This document shows, piece by piece, positions 7,283 through 14,931 of a DNA stretch of 64,000 nucleotides (within the stretch, counting starts at the first letter, position 1; every line of letters begins with the position of its first letter). Source of the stretch: a virus. The notes under the pieces are model-generated. The model was not told the origin of the DNA. It saw only the letters and a program-made list of their open reading frames with translations, and did not search any database. The stretch covers positions 372,001 through 436,000 of IMG/VR virus record IMGVR_UViG_3300042261_002385. The stretch is one strand, 5' to 3'. The position numbers were made by a program, and so were the translations under genes.

Positions 7283-7888
7283 ATGAAATACTTAAAATTA
7301 TTTGAAGAATTCAAGATTGATTCAGAGCGAAGTTATAACATCGGGGATACTATTAGTGGTGTTCCAGGTAGCGATACATCTATAGTTGTTCGAATTGATG
7401 AAAGGGGAAAACCTATATCTGTTATGGCGAGATTGGATGTTCATCCTCTCTTTACTCAAAGAGATATAAAAGAACTTTATGATCTTTCTGATGCAAAGAG
7501 CATTGGTGAAATATTAAGGCTACCGGAAAATAAATTCTCAGGAAATTCCGGGTGGAGAATTCCTCTTTTGAGTGAGGTAGATATCATGAGAAAGATGTAT
7601 AAAGGTCAAATAAGTCAAAATTGGAACTTTACACGACTTGAAGAGCCTCTTTATCTATATTCTAATCATGAGTGTAGAGAATTTTGGGAAATGGATCCAA
7701 ATACTCGACTAACATATCAACTAAAAAATAAAGATAAACTAGGACTTTTAGATTTTGCAGGAGGTGGATTAGATAAATTAGGAACCATCACAAAGCAGTT
7801 TAATATTAGACTTGTATATGACCTTTATAATTATAAATATTCAGATACTCTGAAAGATTTTGTTAAAACACCAAGATTTGATAGTTAA
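7283..7888 (+). CDS. Leader-bearing protein, function unknown
   Basis: 201 residues. MKYLKLFEEFKIDSE leader with L-F-E. Contains GDTISGVPGSDTSIVVRID, then NSGWRIPLLSEVDIMRKMY and a C-terminal GGGLDKLGTITKQFNIRLVYD. The GWRIP...YLYSN pattern is loosely reminiscent of phage/Bacteroidetes DUF1566-like sulfatase-fold domains, but I cannot assign it securely. Probably packaged if the leader works. Confidence 0.72.
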   Translation: MKYLKLFEEFKIDSERSYNIGDTISGVPGSDTSIVVRIDERGKPISVMARLDVHPLFTQRDIKELYDLSDAKSIGEILRLPENKFSGNSGWRIPLLSEVDIMRKMYKGQISQNWNFTRLEEPLYLYSNHECREFWEMDPNTRLTYQLKNKDKLGLLDFAGGGLDKLGTITKQFNIRLVYDLYNYKYSDTLKDFVKTPRFDS

Positions 7889-7955
7889 AAAAAAGACATT
7901 TTTAAATTTTATTATTAAATTATAATATAGAGAAAAAATAGAGAAAAATAGGATT

Positions 7956-8315
7956 ATGAAATATATTAAATTATTTGAAGAATGGAGTCCTAATTTAGAG
8001 TATGATGAATCCCAGAAAGAGGAGTTGAAAATAAATTACGAAAAATACGTAATGTCCAGAGATTATATTCCTAATATGATTAGAGATTTAATTAAGAAAC
8101 ATTTGTCTGAAAAATGGCATCCAACTCCCACACTAGATATTGTGGAAGTTAAGTGGGAACCAGAACCTTTCAAAGATCTTGCGAAACAAAAGGGTATTGT
8201 CAGGAAAAAAGAATTTAATGATGTTACTTATGCAGGAAAACTTACTCTAAAATCTGATTTTGCAAATACCCCAATTAGTTATAGCACAGGTGGTAACCCA
8301 ATTTGTTGGTGGTGA
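7956..8315 (+). CDS. Leader-bearing protein, N-terminal part of a frameshifted gene
   Basis: 119 residues. Leader MKYIKLFEEWSPNLEY (L-F-E). The frame ends abruptly at SYSTGGNPICWW, while the +1 frame over the same bases continues VTQFVGGDYRAMLGERF... and stays open to 8547. This suggests that one gene of roughly 195 codons was broken by a single-base change near 8280-8315, or that a frameshift is used. The body is Lys/Glu-rich. The product as written may be truncated. Confidence 0.65.
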   Translation: MKYIKLFEEWSPNLEYDESQKEELKINYEKYVMSRDYIPNMIRDLIKKHLSEKWHPTPTLDIVEVKWEPEPFKDLAKQKGIVRKKEFNDVTYAGKLTLKSDFANTPISYSTGGNPICWW

Positions 8316-8547
8316 TTATAGAGCGATGTTAGGAGAGAGATTTGATTTAATCTTAGCCGAAGCGACTAAATTACTTGATAATGTGTTGGATTTACCATAT
8401 AAAGGCGAAATGGATGATAGTAGCCATGGACCAATTTCTTTCAGACAAGTTGATAATACCTATACACTCAAACAAGAATTTGACAGACCACATGAATATA
8501 AGGCAATTTTCGGTTTAATACTTGATAAGGTTTATTTAGAAATATAA
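8260..8547 (+). CDS. Downstream part of the frameshifted 7956 gene
   Basis: Open frame overlapping the previous one by 56 bases in the +1 frame. The credible coding part is from about 8283 (FVGGDYRAMLGERFDLILAEA). It has no leader, no promoter and no convincing start of its own; the ATG at 8260 lies inside the coding part of the upstream frame. Best read as the C-terminal half of the same gene; sequencing error, mutation and programmed +1 shift are all possible. Confidence 0.55.
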   Translation: MQIPQLVIAQVVTQFVGGDYRAMLGERFDLILAEATKLLDNVLDLPYKGEMDDSSHGPISFRQVDNTYTLKQEFDRPHEYKAIFGLILDKVYLEI

Positions 8548-8569
8548 AAAATAAAAAAAAGATAAGATT

Positions 8570-9121
8570 ATGAAACACTTAAAATTATTTGAAGACTTCA
8601 ATGAGTATGATTTTGACGGTGCTAAAAACAATCCTGATAGAATTGTGGTCAAATTTGCGCCAGGTGGGTATAATAAATTTTGGGATCAATATGTAAAATC
8701 AACCGGTGATTATTATAGAGGATTAGGTGAGAATTGGACTTACTTTGGTAGTTGGGAAGACTTAGAAGAAAAATTTTCTAGTAAGGGATTAAAAATGAGA
8801 GATGGTGAATATTATCTTTTATATAAGAACTATGATCCAAAGGATATTAAAGATTGGTACTCTAAGGGGAAACCTGAAGGTAAATTAGCAGCGACATTCT
8901 ATTTTCTAAAATATAGCAAAGAAGCTGGAGAAATATACATAGTCTCTGTATATGGAACTGAATATCAATATGTAGAAGCGAACAAAGAATATACAACTGA
9001 TAAACTTGAAGGATATCCACAATCTACTTATTGTCGTTTTGATAAAGGTGATGTAGCTAGATTGGTTGAGGTAGGTTCTATCGATCATAGAGGTTATTTT
9101 GAGGTCGCATCAGTATCATAA
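8570..9121 (+). CDS. Leader-bearing protein, function unknown
   Basis: 183 residues. MKHLKLFEDFNEYDFDG leader with L-F-E. Tyr/Trp-rich body; C-terminus VEVGSIDHRGYFEVASVS is similar to the end of the 6526 protein. The leader DNA (AAAGATAAGATTATG) before the start is also shared with 6526. Likely an internal head protein by leader; activity unknown. Confidence 0.77.
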   Translation: MKHLKLFEDFNEYDFDGAKNNPDRIVVKFAPGGYNKFWDQYVKSTGDYYRGLGENWTYFGSWEDLEEKFSSKGLKMRDGEYYLLYKNYDPKDIKDWYSKGKPEGKLAATFYFLKYSKEAGEIYIVSVYGTEYQYVEANKEYTTDKLEGYPQSTYCRFDKGDVARLVEVGSIDHRGYFEVASVS

Positions 9122-9136
9122 ATAAGATTAAAACTA

Positions 9137-9388
9137 TTATAATAACTGACTTAATTTTAACTCTCTAATTATAGGAGTTAGTAAAATTCTTTGGTCATCC
9201 GGGAGTCCAATTAAACAACTTTGTAGTAAAACCGTAAAGTGTGAAACCTGGACTTCATCTTCATAGATATAAGCATTTGATAATTCTCTTTCAATTTCTC
9301 TTAAGTTTGAGGCAAGTTCATACATCTGCTTGTCAATTGCAGTATGTTTAATGTCTTTAATAGCTGATATAACTAAACCTGCTTTCAT
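9137..9388 (-). CDS. UVR-motif-like small protein with shared C-terminal motif
   Basis: 83 residues. KHTAIDKQMYELASNLREIE resembles the UVR motif (K..AI..Q.YE.AA.LRD.E) that mediates contacts in UvrB/UvrC and ClpC-type proteins. It ends IIRELKLSQLL, matching the shared C-terminal motif. It lies divergent from the HD-domain gene. The UVR assignment is by eye over ~30 residues and is only suggestive. Confidence 0.72.
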   Translation of the reverse strand: MKAGLVISAIKDIKHTAIDKQMYELASNLREIERELSNAYIYEDEVQVSHFTVLLQSCLIGLPDDQRILLTPIIRELKLSQLL

Positions 9389-9392
9389 AAAA

Positions 9393-9402
9393 TAATATAT
9401 AA
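9393..9402 (+). promoter_or_regulatory. Late-type promoter motif TAATATATAA
   Basis: TAATATATAA plus A-run, ending 18 bases before ATG 9421. A second copy, TTAATATATG, lies at 9409-9418, immediately before the start. Confidence 0.55.
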
Positions 9403-9420
9403 AAAAAATTAATATATGTT

Positions 9421-10398
9421 ATGGCAAATGATCCAAAAACAATTATAGAAGAATGGGGAGTTGATCCACTTGAAGGAGTTCAATTAAATGAAGTTCAACA
9501 AACAATAGTTGATGAGGCATTAGGAAATGCCACTTCATTCAGAAATGATAAAGTGGTAAGTGATGAACTTGAAAATAAATATTCTAGTTTATTCAGTCAA
9601 TGTGATAGTGTAATTAAATCATTGGATGAAACATCTCTTAAAAGACTTCTTAGAAATGTTTATATAAATGAAAATCCAAAGTGGCACCCTGAGAGAAACT
9701 CACTTGTTCATATTAAAATCGTTATGTCACGAGGAATTCAAACTGGAGATGATGACCTTATTCAAGCAGCACTTTATCACGACATTTCTAAATTTGATAC
9801 TGTTTCATTTAACAAACAGGGATGGCCAACATCACTTGGGCATGACAAAGCAGGAGCTGATGTTGCTATGTCAGATGGTGCAAATGAAGTAGTTGTTTAT
9901 GTTTGTGCTAAACATATGGTCATTAAGGGTTGGCAGGGAGCTTCAGAAGGTGGTGAATTAAATCCATCAACTAAGTTTAAGATATTTGCAGATGCTCCAG
10001 GAGCAGACAATAATGAAAAAGCAAAATCATTTTGGAAACTTTGTGTGTTTTCTAAAATGGATAATATGGGAAATGATTTCAACTATGAAAACTTAAGATG
10101 GGATAATCCAAACTATGATAATTGGGATGAAGAGTGTCCTTTAAGAGATCAATTTAAGAAAGCAGAACTAGTTGAGATTAAAGTGGAAAAACCAAAACCT
10201 CCTTTCTCTGCTCAAGAGATTATGGCATTTGGAGTTCAACCAGGTCCAATGATGGGTAAAGTTATTGGAGCTACTACTGGAAAAACTAGAGAAGAGGCTT
10301 TAGAAATTATTAAACAAATGACTGGTAATCCGAATTTGACTATGGAATCTAAAAGATGGATTAGGACATTTGAGAGTTTTAGAAATAAATTAAGATAG
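9421..10398 (+). CDS. HD-domain phosphohydrolase-like protein
   Basis: 325 residues. WHPERNSLVHIKIVM followed by ALYHDISKFDT (residues ~80-125) gives the H...HD pattern of HD-domain phosphohydrolases, and GHDKAGADVAM supplies a further conserved His/Asp. The C-terminal region (PPFSAQEIMAFGVQPGPMMG...EALEIIKQM) resembles the tail of CCA-adding/tRNA nucleotidyltransferase HD proteins. The very end (KRWIRTFESFRNKLR) looks like the capsid-targeting leader placed at the C-terminus. Substrate likely a nucleotide or phosphate ester; unknown. Confidence 0.8.
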   Translation: MANDPKTIIEEWGVDPLEGVQLNEVQQTIVDEALGNATSFRNDKVVSDELENKYSSLFSQCDSVIKSLDETSLKRLLRNVYINENPKWHPERNSLVHIKIVMSRGIQTGDDDLIQAALYHDISKFDTVSFNKQGWPTSLGHDKAGADVAMSDGANEVVVYVCAKHMVIKGWQGASEGGELNPSTKFKIFADAPGADNNEKAKSFWKLCVFSKMDNMGNDFNYENLRWDNPNYDNWDEECPLRDQFKKAELVEIKVEKPKPPFSAQEIMAFGVQPGPMMGKVIGATTGKTREEALEIIKQMTGNPNLTMESKRWIRTFESFRNKLR

Positions 10399-10707
10399 TA
10401 TTTCTTCTAATTTTAACTCTCTAATTTTTTGTAAGTCTAATTTCAATGTTTCAATTGATGAATACTTAAAATGTTTTCCACCGTCATAAGACCAACAATC
10501 TAAAGTTGATACAACTCTATTCCAGTCAAGTGGTTTAACTAAAACCACCTGTTGATTTTGATTATAAATAAGCTGAAAAGCATAAACACCTTCTTTTATA
10601 TAATTAAGTATTTCAGATGTTTTTTCATCGGAAAATCGTAAATTATACTTTACTTTATGGTAATTTAACTCAGCTTTTATATAAACTTCAATCATAATCC
10701 TAAACAC
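10390..10707 (-). CDS. Small unknown protein with shared C-terminal motif
   Basis: 105 residues. Beta-rich body (MIEVYIKAELNYHKVKYNLRF) and LDCWSYDGGKHFKYSS; ends QKIRELKLEEILS, a perfect member of the C-terminal motif. Last gene of a minus-strand operon running from 12287. Convergent with the HD gene. No family recognised. Confidence 0.78.
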   Translation of the reverse strand: MFRIMIEVYIKAELNYHKVKYNLRFSDEKTSEILNYIKEGVYAFQLIYNQNQQVVLVKPLDWNRVVSTLDCWSYDGGKHFKYSSIETLKLDLQKIRELKLEEILS

Positions 10708-10913
10708 TTTAATTTATTATCTCTCGCTTTTGATTTAGTGGTAAATAATTCCTTTCTATAATTACCAGTGATATCTAAATCATTAACAATTGTATAATGT
10801 CCTGTAACAATTCTTAGATAAACATATTTCTTCCCTTTAGTTAGGACTTTAACTTTTTGACCATTATAAACATTTTGATATCGGTCTTTAATAGCAATTA
10901 CATAATCCTTCAT
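10692..10913 (-). CDS. Small SH3-like protein with shared C-terminal motif
   Basis: 73 residues: VIAIKDRYQNVYNGQKVKVLTKG..., then tyrosine-rich strands, and C-terminus KARDNKLKCLGL. It belongs to a group of short beta-barrel-like proteins (also 10947, 24823, 26392, 45168) with the same tag. The SH3-like fold is inferred from strand pattern and length only. Confidence 0.72.
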   Translation of the reverse strand: MKDYVIAIKDRYQNVYNGQKVKVLTKGKKYVYLRIVTGHYTIVNDLDITGNYRKELFTTKSKARDNKLKCLGL

Positions 10914-10946
10914 ATTCCTATTTTATTTTTTCAATTGGCATTGGAG

Positions 10947-11192
10947 CTACAGAAATATCTCATCTAACATTTTTTGCCTCCAAACATCTAAAGTAACAAA
11001 GTTCTTTGTTGGAAACCAATCCATCTTACTAAATCCTTCTAAGTTTAAGTAATTTTTATCCCATTCTACAGCATCGAAAAAAACAAGACTTGCTTCATAT
11101 ACTTTACCATATTCTAATGGCTCTTCTAATTTTAGAATTGGATCTCCACTTAACTTATTTGTAAAGTTAGCATCTATACAAACTACTTTCAT
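10947..11192 (-). CDS. Small SH3-like protein
   Basis: 81 residues. KVVCIDANF ... LEYGKVYEASLVFF ... FVTLDVWRQKMLDEIFL. The opening 'VVCID...GKVYE' is typical of short phage beta-barrel proteins, and the C-terminus is a diverged form of the shared motif. The ATG overlaps the stop of the upstream gene. Function unknown. Confidence 0.72.
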   Translation of the reverse strand: MKVVCIDANFTNKLSGDPILKLEEPLEYGKVYEASLVFFDAVEWDKNYLNLEGFSKMDWFPTKNFVTLDVWRQKMLDEIFL

Positions 11193-11710
11193 ATTCCTAA
11201 ATCATCTAATTTACTATCTCTTAAAAACTCTTTGATAAGTAAGTTCAATTCATATTTTCCATCAACACAATCTCTTTCTAGAATCTTAATTGGTCTAATT
11301 TCTATTGTGTGAGTTCTATCAATTCTTTTATCAGAACCCCAATCGGATAACTGTGAATTTTTATTTTTGGATAGAATATCAAAAGTCATAAGTCTAATTG
11401 ACCTCATCTTTTTTGATGTAACTATTTTTGTTTTAAAGTAATCCGATTTCTCAAAAGTAATCTCAACTATGAAGTGAAACTTATCAGTGACTTCTGATAA
11501 GTTTGATGGCATAGTTTTATAAAACTGAGGCTGTTCAATATGAGAATAAGTAATGACTCCGCCACTTTCTGAAACTGCGACATCATCAATTGTGAAAAAA
11601 TCATCACTGGTCATTTCGAAAAAATTCTTTTGCTCAGGAAGCCAACTTAAAAAGATTAGACTTTTAGTTTCCTTATTAAATGAGTTTGATATATTGTAGT
11701 CAATTTTCAT
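11189..11710 (-). CDS. Unknown protein with shared C-terminal motif
   Basis: 173 residues, no recognised domain, mixed alpha/beta. It ends KEFLRDSKLDDLGI, one of the best short-form examples of the C-terminal motif. Overlaps the preceding 42-residue gene by 11 bases and the following gene by 4. Cytosolic. Confidence 0.77.
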   Translation of the reverse strand: MKIDYNISNSFNKETKSLIFLSWLPEQKNFFEMTSDDFFTIDDVAVSESGGVITYSHIEQPQFYKTMPSNLSEVTDKFHFIVEITFEKSDYFKTKIVTSKKMRSIRLMTFDILSKNKNSQLSDWGSDKRIDRTHTIEIRPIKILERDCVDGKYELNLLIKEFLRDSKLDDLGI

Positions 11711-11828
11711 TAAATATCCTTTTAATTTTTTGCACTCTAACTGTTTTTTTGAATCTAAAGTATTTCAATGGAACACCAGAACCCTGTAACAACCTTTCAT
11801 AGAAATATTTTAACTCAGACCTATTCAC
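11700..11828 (-). CDS. 42-residue protein with shared C-terminal motif
   Basis: GTG start at 11828, inside the end of the upstream gene (overlap with its TAG), stop at 11700. The product is basic and ends KKTVRVQKIKRIFNEN, nearly identical in its core to the endings at 5613 (KIERIFN) and 5731 (KIKRIY). Support comes from tag conservation and operon packing. Confidence 0.6.
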   Translation of the reverse strand: MNRSELKYFYERLLQGSGVPLKYFRFKKTVRVQKIKRIFNEN

Positions 11829-12168
11829 CTTTAATAATTTTGATGAGTTGATTATTAGCCATACCGGTTCCGATAAAATATTCTAAAGCTGTGTAGATGT
11901 TTTTACTGTGGTCTCTATATGAATTCTGAATTCTTAACTCACTTATATCACACTCTAAAACCGGCTTGTCAGAGGTCACATTTAACATCGAACATCTTTG
12001 ATGTAAATCTATGACTCTTTTTGTATAACCAATTGATATAATTCTATCATAAAAATTGACATCATTAAACTCTTCGGTTAATCTACTATCAATGTGACCA
12101 TAATACTTTAACCACTCGGCTTCTGTTTTGGCACACTTCCACATTTTTTCTAAATCTAACATACCCAA
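11821..12168 (-). CDS. Unknown small protein
   Basis: 115 residues, MGMLDLEKMWKCAKTEAEWLKYYGHID...; acidic, helical, no domain recognised. It ends NNQLIKIIKGE, which does not clearly match the shared motif. Middle gene of the 12287-10390 minus-strand operon with overlaps at both ends. Confidence 0.72.
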   Translation of the reverse strand: MGMLDLEKMWKCAKTEAEWLKYYGHIDSRLTEEFNDVNFYDRIISIGYTKRVIDLHQRCSMLNVTSDKPVLECDISELRIQNSYRDHSKNIYTALEYFIGTGMANNQLIKIIKGE

Positions 12169-12287
12169 TATTGATACTCATTTTCGTCTCTAAGGACTTC
12201 ATTTATTTTTAATTCACGCTCAAATCTTATAACAGAAGCTAAAATGTCATTATACATTAATACTCTACTATTTGCTATAATCCTCAT
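12156..12287 (-). CDS. 43-residue protein with shared C-terminal motif
   Basis: ATG at 12287, stop at 12156. The C-terminal half FERELKINEVLRDENEYQYW contains the long-form motif (RELKINEVL) with a short extension. It overlaps the start of the next gene by 13 bases and is first in the operon. Confidence 0.58.
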   Translation of the reverse strand: MRIIANSRVLMYNDILASVIRFERELKINEVLRDENEYQYWVC

Positions 12288-12311
12288 ATTACGCCAAATA
12301 TAATAAAAATT

Positions 12312-12321
12312 TTAATATATA
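12312..12321 (+). promoter_or_regulatory. Late-type promoter motif TTAATATATA
   Basis: TTAATATATA ending 4 bases before the GTG start at 12326; implies a leaderless transcript. Confidence 0.6.
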
Positions 12322-12325
12322 CAAT

Positions 12326-12850
12326 GTGAAACACTTAAAAAGATTTAATGAGAATATAACTTCTGATAATAGAACTGAAAGATTTCAGTCTATGATGGAT
12401 CTTGTGAAAGCCTTTGAGAAGGGAAAAATTACACCACCAACTGAAGATGTTCCAATAAGTCATGTCTATAAAGGTATAGTTATCAAAACGGTAAATAAAA
12501 TTGATACAACTGGTTTAGGTGGAAGACTCGGATCTCCTGACACCGAGCTTTCTGGAGTTGAAGTCTATAATGATATTGCTGAAGATTGGTTTAGAAGAAC
12601 ACTAGATGTTGAAAGTAAAAACTATCAAACAAACTGGATTTATATAGGTCAAAATTTTCGCTCTGGTCAATTTAGTCTCTGTTTCTACGAAAGTGAAAGT
12701 GGAGTGAAACAAAGAGTATCGGCTAATTATGGTGTTGATTTTCACGACCATTTAATACTTAACTACAATGATGTAAATCATGCTGAATTAGAAAACCTAC
12801 TAAGTCAATTCGGAGTTGAAGTAGATGAAATGTGGGGAATTCCAAGATAA
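12326..12850 (+). CDS. Leader-bearing protein, function unknown
   Basis: 174 residues with GTG start; the in-frame leader MKHLKRFNENITSDN fixes the start. Possible cleavage site F-N-E. The body contains TGLGGRLGSPDTELSGVEVY and a C-terminal acidic segment. No recognised catalytic site. Stands alone between minus-strand genes with its own promoter. Confidence 0.75.
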   Translation: MKHLKRFNENITSDNRTERFQSMMDLVKAFEKGKITPPTEDVPISHVYKGIVIKTVNKIDTTGLGGRLGSPDTELSGVEVYNDIAEDWFRRTLDVESKNYQTNWIYIGQNFRSGQFSLCFYESESGVKQRVSANYGVDFHDHLILNYNDVNHAELENLLSQFGVEVDEMWGIPR

Positions 12851-12853
12851 TTT

Positions 12854-13729
12854 TTATTCAACTTTTATTGAATTAAAAAATGATTTCCAATCCATCCAAC
12901 CTCTTCCAACATAATGAACATTTGGGTTAGTTGGTATGTTATCAGGAAAATCTTTTCTAATAGTTTTCCAGTGTCTATGACTTGTAATTTCAGTATAATT
13001 CTCAGATAACCATTTTACACAATCATCATAGTTTAGAAAACACTTTTTTTGATTTTGCACCCTATCATTTGATAAGAAATCTGACCAAGATATCCATCCT
13101 CTATTTTTATAATATCTTTCTGGTCTTCTCGGTAAAAAACTTGGAACCTCAATTTTTTTCCACTCAGCTAAGTTTTCTAAAATAATTTTATTTTCTTTTA
13201 TCCAATTTTTAGCTTCATCATATGATAAGTAGCTAATCTTTTTATTATCTTGTATTCTGTTTGTTCCTAAAAAATCTCCCCATGAAATCCATCCTCTATT
13301 TAGATAAACCTCTCTTGGATTTCTGGATATGAATTCGGGTAAGTCTTTTATTTTATACCATTCACTTTTGCTATTCACTGATAGGTTTTCTGAGACCCAT
13401 TTTTTACAATCATCATATGAAATTTCATATTTAATAGTTCCTCCTCCTTTACCACCTTTAGATGTATTGACTAGATTATCAAACTGAGTTATCCAATACT
13501 GTTCTCTTTCCGACCATATATTATCATCAATTTCTTCTAAAATTTTATAACCTATTTTTTTGTTTTCAGATAGTAGCTTTTTTATCCAACAATTCTTATG
13601 TGTCTTACTATTATTTCTCTGATAGATATGTCTTTTTAAACGGTTAGCTGGATTGTCAGCTTTACCGACATATCTAATGATTTCATCATCCTCAGAATAT
13701 AATCCATAGATAAATGTTTTTTTATCCAT
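12854..13729 (-). CDS. GIY-YIG endonuclease with three C-terminal repeats
   Basis: 291 residues. The N-terminal ~95 residues are a GIY-YIG nuclease domain: FIYGLY, RYVGKADNPANRLKRH (Arg and Tyr of the motif) and SEREQYWITQF. Three ~60-residue repeats follow, each with 'YDDxKKWxxEN ... GWxSWxDFL', a layout seen in free-standing homing-type endonucleases. It acts on double-stranded DNA; the target is unknown. Its neighbours are not interrupted by an intron, so it is a free-standing gene. The promoter upstream on the minus strand is of late type. Confidence 0.92.
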   Translation of the reverse strand: MDKKTFIYGLYSEDDEIIRYVGKADNPANRLKRHIYQRNNSKTHKNCWIKKLLSENKKIGYKILEEIDDNIWSEREQYWITQFDNLVNTSKGGKGGGTIKYEISYDDCKKWVSENLSVNSKSEWYKIKDLPEFISRNPREVYLNRGWISWGDFLGTNRIQDNKKISYLSYDEAKNWIKENKIILENLAEWKKIEVPSFLPRRPERYYKNRGWISWSDFLSNDRVQNQKKCFLNYDDCVKWLSENYTEITSHRHWKTIRKDFPDNIPTNPNVHYVGRGWMDWKSFFNSIKVE

Positions 13730-13742
13730 ATAAACTTTTTCT

Positions 13743-13754
13743 TTTATATATTAT
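13743..13754 (-). promoter_or_regulatory. Late-type promoter motif (minus strand)
   Basis: On the minus strand this reads TTATAATATATAAAAG and continues GAAAAAGTTTATATGG into the GIY-YIG start. The stretch AATATATAAAAGAAAAAG is shared with 17188 (+). Confidence 0.65.
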
Positions 13755-13809
13755 AAAACACATAGTCCCTATTCTGGGGTATTTGTAAAAACAACTAAAA
13801 TTAAAAATT

Positions 13810-14535
13810 ATGAAAAGTGAAACAGAATTTAAGAAATTTGCACTAAGTGAGGGTTTATCATCAATGGACCTACACTATCACCAACAACAAATTGAGGCTT
13901 CTATGACACCTTATATTCTTGAAGAAAGAGAAATGAGGGTCACACAAATGGATGTATTCAGTAGATTACTAAGAGATAGAATTATTTGGATATCAGGAGT
14001 TGTAGATCAAAGAATGTGTGATGTCACTCAAGCACAGCTTATGTTTTTAGATTCAACAGAAAAGAAAGATATCACACTTCATATAAATTCACCAGGTGGT
14101 TCCGTTTTACATGGTTTAGGAATTATTGATGTTATGAACTATATCAACTCAGATATCCAAACAATCAATACAGGAATGGCAGCATCTATGGGTTCTGTTC
14201 TACTTTCATCTGGAACAAAAGGAAAACGATCATCACTTCTACATTCAAGAGTTATGACACACCAAGTCAGTCACGGAATGCAAGGAAATATTCAAGATAC
14301 AACTATTTCTCACATTGAAGGACACAAATACAACTATATCTTATTTAAGATTTTGGCTGACAACTGTGGAAAATCTTTTGAAGAAATGATTGAGTCTTCT
14401 CGTCGTGACAAATGGTTTAACTCACATGAAGCACTCCAGTTTGGATTGATTGATGAGGTTATCGGTGATAACTCTATGGATAAAATGTTAGTTGGATTTG
14501 ATGACTATTATAACAGAGAAGTTTTATCAAAATAA
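13810..14535 (+). CDS. clpP: ClpP-type serine protease
   Basis: 241 residues, full-length ClpP. The catalytic triad is visible: Ser126 in GMAASMGS, His151 in RVMTHQVSHG, and Asp200 in SSRRDKWF. The oligomerisation and substrate segments (INSPGGSVLHGLGI) are intact. The N-terminal MTPYILEEREMRVTQMDVFSRL is of the style found in Bacteroidetes ClpP, suggesting acquisition from a host. No ClpX or ClpA gene is visible in the window, so it would use host or distant phage unfoldases. It could also serve in head maturation, as ClpP-fold proteases do in other phages (inference). Followed by DUF1573 and ABC exporter genes in the same direction. Confidence 0.95.
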   Translation: MKSETEFKKFALSEGLSSMDLHYHQQQIEASMTPYILEEREMRVTQMDVFSRLLRDRIIWISGVVDQRMCDVTQAQLMFLDSTEKKDITLHINSPGGSVLHGLGIIDVMNYINSDIQTINTGMAASMGSVLLSSGTKGKRSSLLHSRVMTHQVSHGMQGNIQDTTISHIEGHKYNYILFKILADNCGKSFEEMIESSRRDKWFNSHEALQFGLIDEVIGDNSMDKMLVGFDDYYNREVLSK

Positions 14536-14556
14536 TAAATAAGAAAAAACAACATT

Positions 14557-14925
14557 ATGAAAAATTTAATTTTAACTTTTATCTTTAGTTTAATCTCATT
14601 GATTTCTTTCTCACAGTCACAAATTGACTTTGTTGAACTAACACACGATTTCGGTAGAATTGAGTTCAAAGGTGATACATTAGTGACTCAATTCTGGTTT
14701 AAAAATAGAGGAACTTCAACACTAGAAATAATTGACGCAAAAGGTTCTTGTGGTTGCACAATAGCTGATTTTCCAAAAGAAGTTCCAGTGGGGACCGGAG
14801 GTTCAATCACTGTTAAGTATTATAGTGCTAACGAAGGTTTCATAAACAAAAGTGTAACTGTCACTACAAACGATCCAAACAATCCAGTTGTAGTTTTGCG
14901 AATCAAAGGTGAAACCTATAAATAA
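14557..14925 (+). CDS. Secreted DUF1573-domain protein
   Basis: 122 residues with an N-terminal signal peptide (MKNLILTFIFSLISLISFSQ, cleavage after FSQ likely). The mature part matches the DUF1573 pattern common in Bacteroidetes: HDFGRIEFKGD, FWFKNRGTSTLEI, KGSCGCT, and VTTNDPNNPVVVLRIKGE. It is an Ig-like periplasmic or surface domain. Probably co-transcribed with the ABC exporter six bases downstream. Its role in phage infection is unknown; it looks host-derived. Confidence 0.88.
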   Translation: MKNLILTFIFSLISLISFSQSQIDFVELTHDFGRIEFKGDTLVTQFWFKNRGTSTLEIIDAKGSCGCTIADFPKEVPVGTGGSITVKYYSANEGFINKSVTVTTNDPNNPVVVLRIKGETYK

Positions 14926-14931
14926 ATATAA

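Noticed and set aside
9668-9892. Open frame inside the HD-domain gene on the same strand
   Set aside because: It lies wholly within a well-supported gene in another frame and lacks a motif or promoter.
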